NCBI GenBank assembly: GCA_007644065.1 | Contig: VJWN01000001.1 | Coordinates: 1,254,340 to 1,318,339 of the forward strand | Reading direction: 5' to 3' | DNA: 64,000 nucleotides | Origin: Margaritispora aquatica | Taxonomy: Eukaryota; Ascomycota; Leotiomycetes; Helotiales; Discinellaceae | Shown here: positions 61,771-64,000 of the stretch, in pieces | How positions within the stretch are numbered: position 1 is the stretch's first letter | Layout: each line of letters starts with the position of its first letter | Notes under the pieces: model-generated | Databases searched by the model: none | Told to the model about the DNA's origin: nothing | The model's input: only the letters and a program-made list of their open reading frames with translations | Position numbers and translations under genes: made by a program

Positions 61771-62491
61771 CTATGACTTCAACACCCGGTCGAACGATGT
61801 GTTCTTGACCGTTCCACCACCCATCGATGACCGGACGTTGCGCTTGAAGCCCTCTCTGTTTAATCGCAAATCTTCTGCTGCTTCCTTGTTCAACGGGTCC
61901 TTCGCATTTGGCTCAAGGAAGAGAAACTGCACCATATGTTAAATTCTGCCCATAATCAATCCTACGTAACAAGCATCATACCTGCAGTCCAACTACGATC
62001 GCATTCAGGTTCAGCACCGGCTTCCAGTCCTCTCGCAGAATGTTCAGGCAGACGTTGCCCTCCAGATCGATGTTGGGATGGTAGATCTTCTGCGTGCACT
62101 TGACTTTCGGAGCTTCGTGAGGGAAATTTTGACTAATCGCAAACGTGAAGAAGAATTTGCCGCCTTTGTACATGCCCTCGTCCGGCTCGATGGTGAGTGT
62201 GAAGTTGAGTGTATCGTCTGGGTCTGGGAAGTCGGTCTTCATAGTACTTGGGAGGGAGAGCTCGGTGAGATCTGAGATTCGGTGTTAGCCTGGCGCATAA
62301 TACACCCAAATGCCAAAATGTATACCCTTTTGAACTCGCAGTTGCGCGGCAGTGACCTTCTTCCTCTTGTTGCCTGCAGCAGCATCTGCATTTGCCTCCT
62401 GCTGCTGCTTCTGCTTCTATTTTGAAGTCAACACGCGACCATTCTCTAGAACCGCAGAAGCCCCACGTACCATAGACCAAATTTTCAACAT
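61771..62491 (-). CDS. UBC12: NEDD8-conjugating enzyme Ubc12
   Basis: E2 enzyme that transfers NEDD8/Rub1 to cullins, activating SCF-type ligases. Exons: 62491-62471 (7 codons), 62416-62326, 62271-61982, 61926-61771; 558 nt, 185 residues, all phases consistent. The N-terminal MLKIWSMKQKQQQ extension is characteristic of Ubc12 and docks to the NEDD8 E1. The UBC core carries PHEAPKVKC, the HPN motif in [12 protein letters not shown], active-site Cys112 in [13 protein letters not shown], and NKEAAEDLR near the end. The short first exon and its 54-bp intron are supported by the conserved N-terminus. The substrate pathway (cullins, hence F-box proteins) links it conceptually to the damaged F-box gene in this window; proximity is not meaningful. 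Confidence 0.95.
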
Positions 62492-64000
62492 CTTGACAGG
62501 CTCTCTCTGCGAACACTAGGCGTGTGCAAGCGCAAGGTGGATTTGTTGTATGTTGAGGAGGGGTGGAAAGCTTTGGAAGTGACGATTCGTAGGCGGTGAT
62601 GACTACGTCAGTGATTGGAATCTAAAAAGAAGTCAAAGAAAGAGGAGCGCTGGTTGATATGCGAATGAGTAATGCAGCAAGCAGTAAAACAAACGTGAGT
62701 TGTAGGCTGACGTTTTAGAAAGTCTTTGGTGAATGGTAACTGGAGATTGTCGATGGTGGGGCGGGATGATGCCTAACCTTATCACCGAAAGCTGGTTGGG
62801 AGCGTTCAGCCTTCTCCTTGACCTACTATATTAAGGTACTGTGAATGTATCGACGGAAGCCTTCGAAGCTTGTAGTGAGTCGAGCTGCCACATGACATCC
62901 ATATAACTATGAGCAATGTTGTTACATGCCTTTCAAGAGTCTTTAAAGTCTTCAAACAATCGCATAGGTTGTTCTCAAATGTTAATTGATATTTGATAGA
63001 ACATTTGAACCTACGAGCAATTCTCATGGAAGCAAGACAGTCTAGGGTATTACTATACAAGCATTTTTAAAGAAGATATTTGAGACCTATTAATTTGCTT
63101 GTCAGATGTATATTGGGATTGTAGGCTAAAGACTATATCCATTCTCATATACAAGTAAAGCCTGACAAGTAGATGACCTAGTCCACAATTATAAGATCTC
63201 TACTCTAGCTATAATGTTCAAGACAGTAGTAGCTTAGGTATCTAGATAAACGCTGCCTGAAAATTTTCTTTCTCGTGTCTTTCATATAGTCGTACAGGTG
63301 ATATCTTGCCTATATCAAACTATTTGCCCCGTGCAGTATCAGCATCGGCAACAGCAACAGTGCAAGTGACAAGCTAGACTTGAGCGATACTAGAAACCGT
63401 TCTCTAGTCATCCACAGAAATTGAATCATACCGGAGTAATAATGTAGTAAGTATTTAAGGCCTGAGGTGCCAAATTATCTGCTAGTTATTGTTGAGACCA
63501 TTAATCCTGACGATATAAGAAGCGAATGTGAAAAATGCCACAGCTCACACGTCGCAATCCACTGGCTGACAGACCCTGCACCGCATAGAGATGGCTATCA
63601 TTACTCTGCAGCCCAAGGAGTCGCCTCTCAACAGCAAATCAAATCATATCAGAGAAATGTCTCTTATATGCAAGAGCGGGTGAACCTGAAGTCTGGCTGA
63701 AACCTCAAAGAGCAGGTATTAAGCGAGAAGCTGTTGTCGTGAGCTAGGGGGGATTGATTTGAGGTAGGATAATAGCCTTATGCTCCGTAGCATGTCATTA
63801 TTGGCATCGCTAATAGTGCTAAGAAGAGATTTATGGATTTGGGCTGCTTGTTTAAAGCAATCTGATACTAGAGATTTCTACTCTCAACTTCGGGTGGAAT
63901 GAGGTGGCTAGTCACTTATAAGTTGTAACTTAAGTCGCTGTTTAATTCGACACGCAAGCATTCAAGGGAAGGAGTATGTCAACATTGAATTGTGTGTGCA
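62492..64000. other. Right-edge region, no supported gene
   Basis: About 1.5 kb upstream of UBC12. A 77-codon open frame at 63467-63700 (+) with CEKCHSSHVAIHW resembles nothing I know and could be a stray fragment. Otherwise A/T-rich non-coding sequence. Confidence 0.35.

Noticed and set aside
63467..63700. 77-codon frame with CxxCH motif as a cytochrome or zinc protein
   Set aside because: A single CEKCH without any surrounding family pattern is too little; no start context or adjoining exon was found.

Overview
The window looks like nuclear chromosomal DNA of a filamentous ascomycete (Pezizomycotina, plausibly Leotiomycetes; the class is an inference). The reasons are that almost every gene is broken by 45-150 bp introns with GT...AG ends and that the proteins are typical filamentous-fungal types: a class III chitin synthase, a RasB/RAS-2 type GTPase, the Opy2 anchor, a Num1/ApsA cortical protein, a GH55 beta-1,3-glucanase and a giant DUF3638/DUF3645 protein. 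I see no transposon, CRISPR array, rRNA or tRNA that I can support.

Layout. 1-3625 (+): 3' part of a secreted GH55 glucanase with an unusual tail. 4317-5699 (+): an F-box gene that looks disrupted. 6053-7868 (-): RTG2-like Ppx/GppA protein, with a 34-bp tandem duplication just upstream. 8421-18474 (-): an 11-exon gene for a protein of about 3050 residues with a P-loop-like and a DEAH motif. 20178-21906 (-): adenylosuccinate synthase. 24950-29221 (-): Num1/ApsA. 33236-34167 (-): HAD-type haloacid dehalogenase. 34559-36695 (+): multi-spanning membrane protein with a 669-bp intron. 36696-43048: 6.3 kb with no convincing gene, rich in simple repeats and containing three telomere-type CCCTAA units. 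43049-43844 (-): Ras GTPase. 45915-47133 (-): Opy2. 50547-53469 (+): chitin synthase. 53945-54877 (-): ankyrin-repeat protein. 55646-56102 (+): small Gln-rich protein with a conserved-looking tail. 58171-59483 (-): serine racemase/threonine dehydratase-like PLP enzyme. 59856-61259 (-): mitochondrial ketol-acid reductoisomerase. 61771-62491 (-): NEDD8-conjugating enzyme UBC12. The rest to 64000 holds nothing I can name.

Functionally this is a housekeeping neighbourhood, not a gene cluster: cell wall (GH55, chitin synthase), signalling (Ras, Opy2, RTG2), nuclear positioning (Num1), nucleotide and amino-acid synthesis (ADE12, ILV5, PLP enzyme) and protein modification (UBC12, F-box, the giant protein). 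Exon boundaries were worked out by hand from splice signals, reading-frame continuity and remembered family conservation; in every gene I treat as intact the joined exons give an uninterrupted frame. No clear undescribed system was found. The best leads are the giant DUF3638 protein, the GH55 tail, the disrupted F-box gene, the 131-residue small protein and the gene-poor repeat-rich block.
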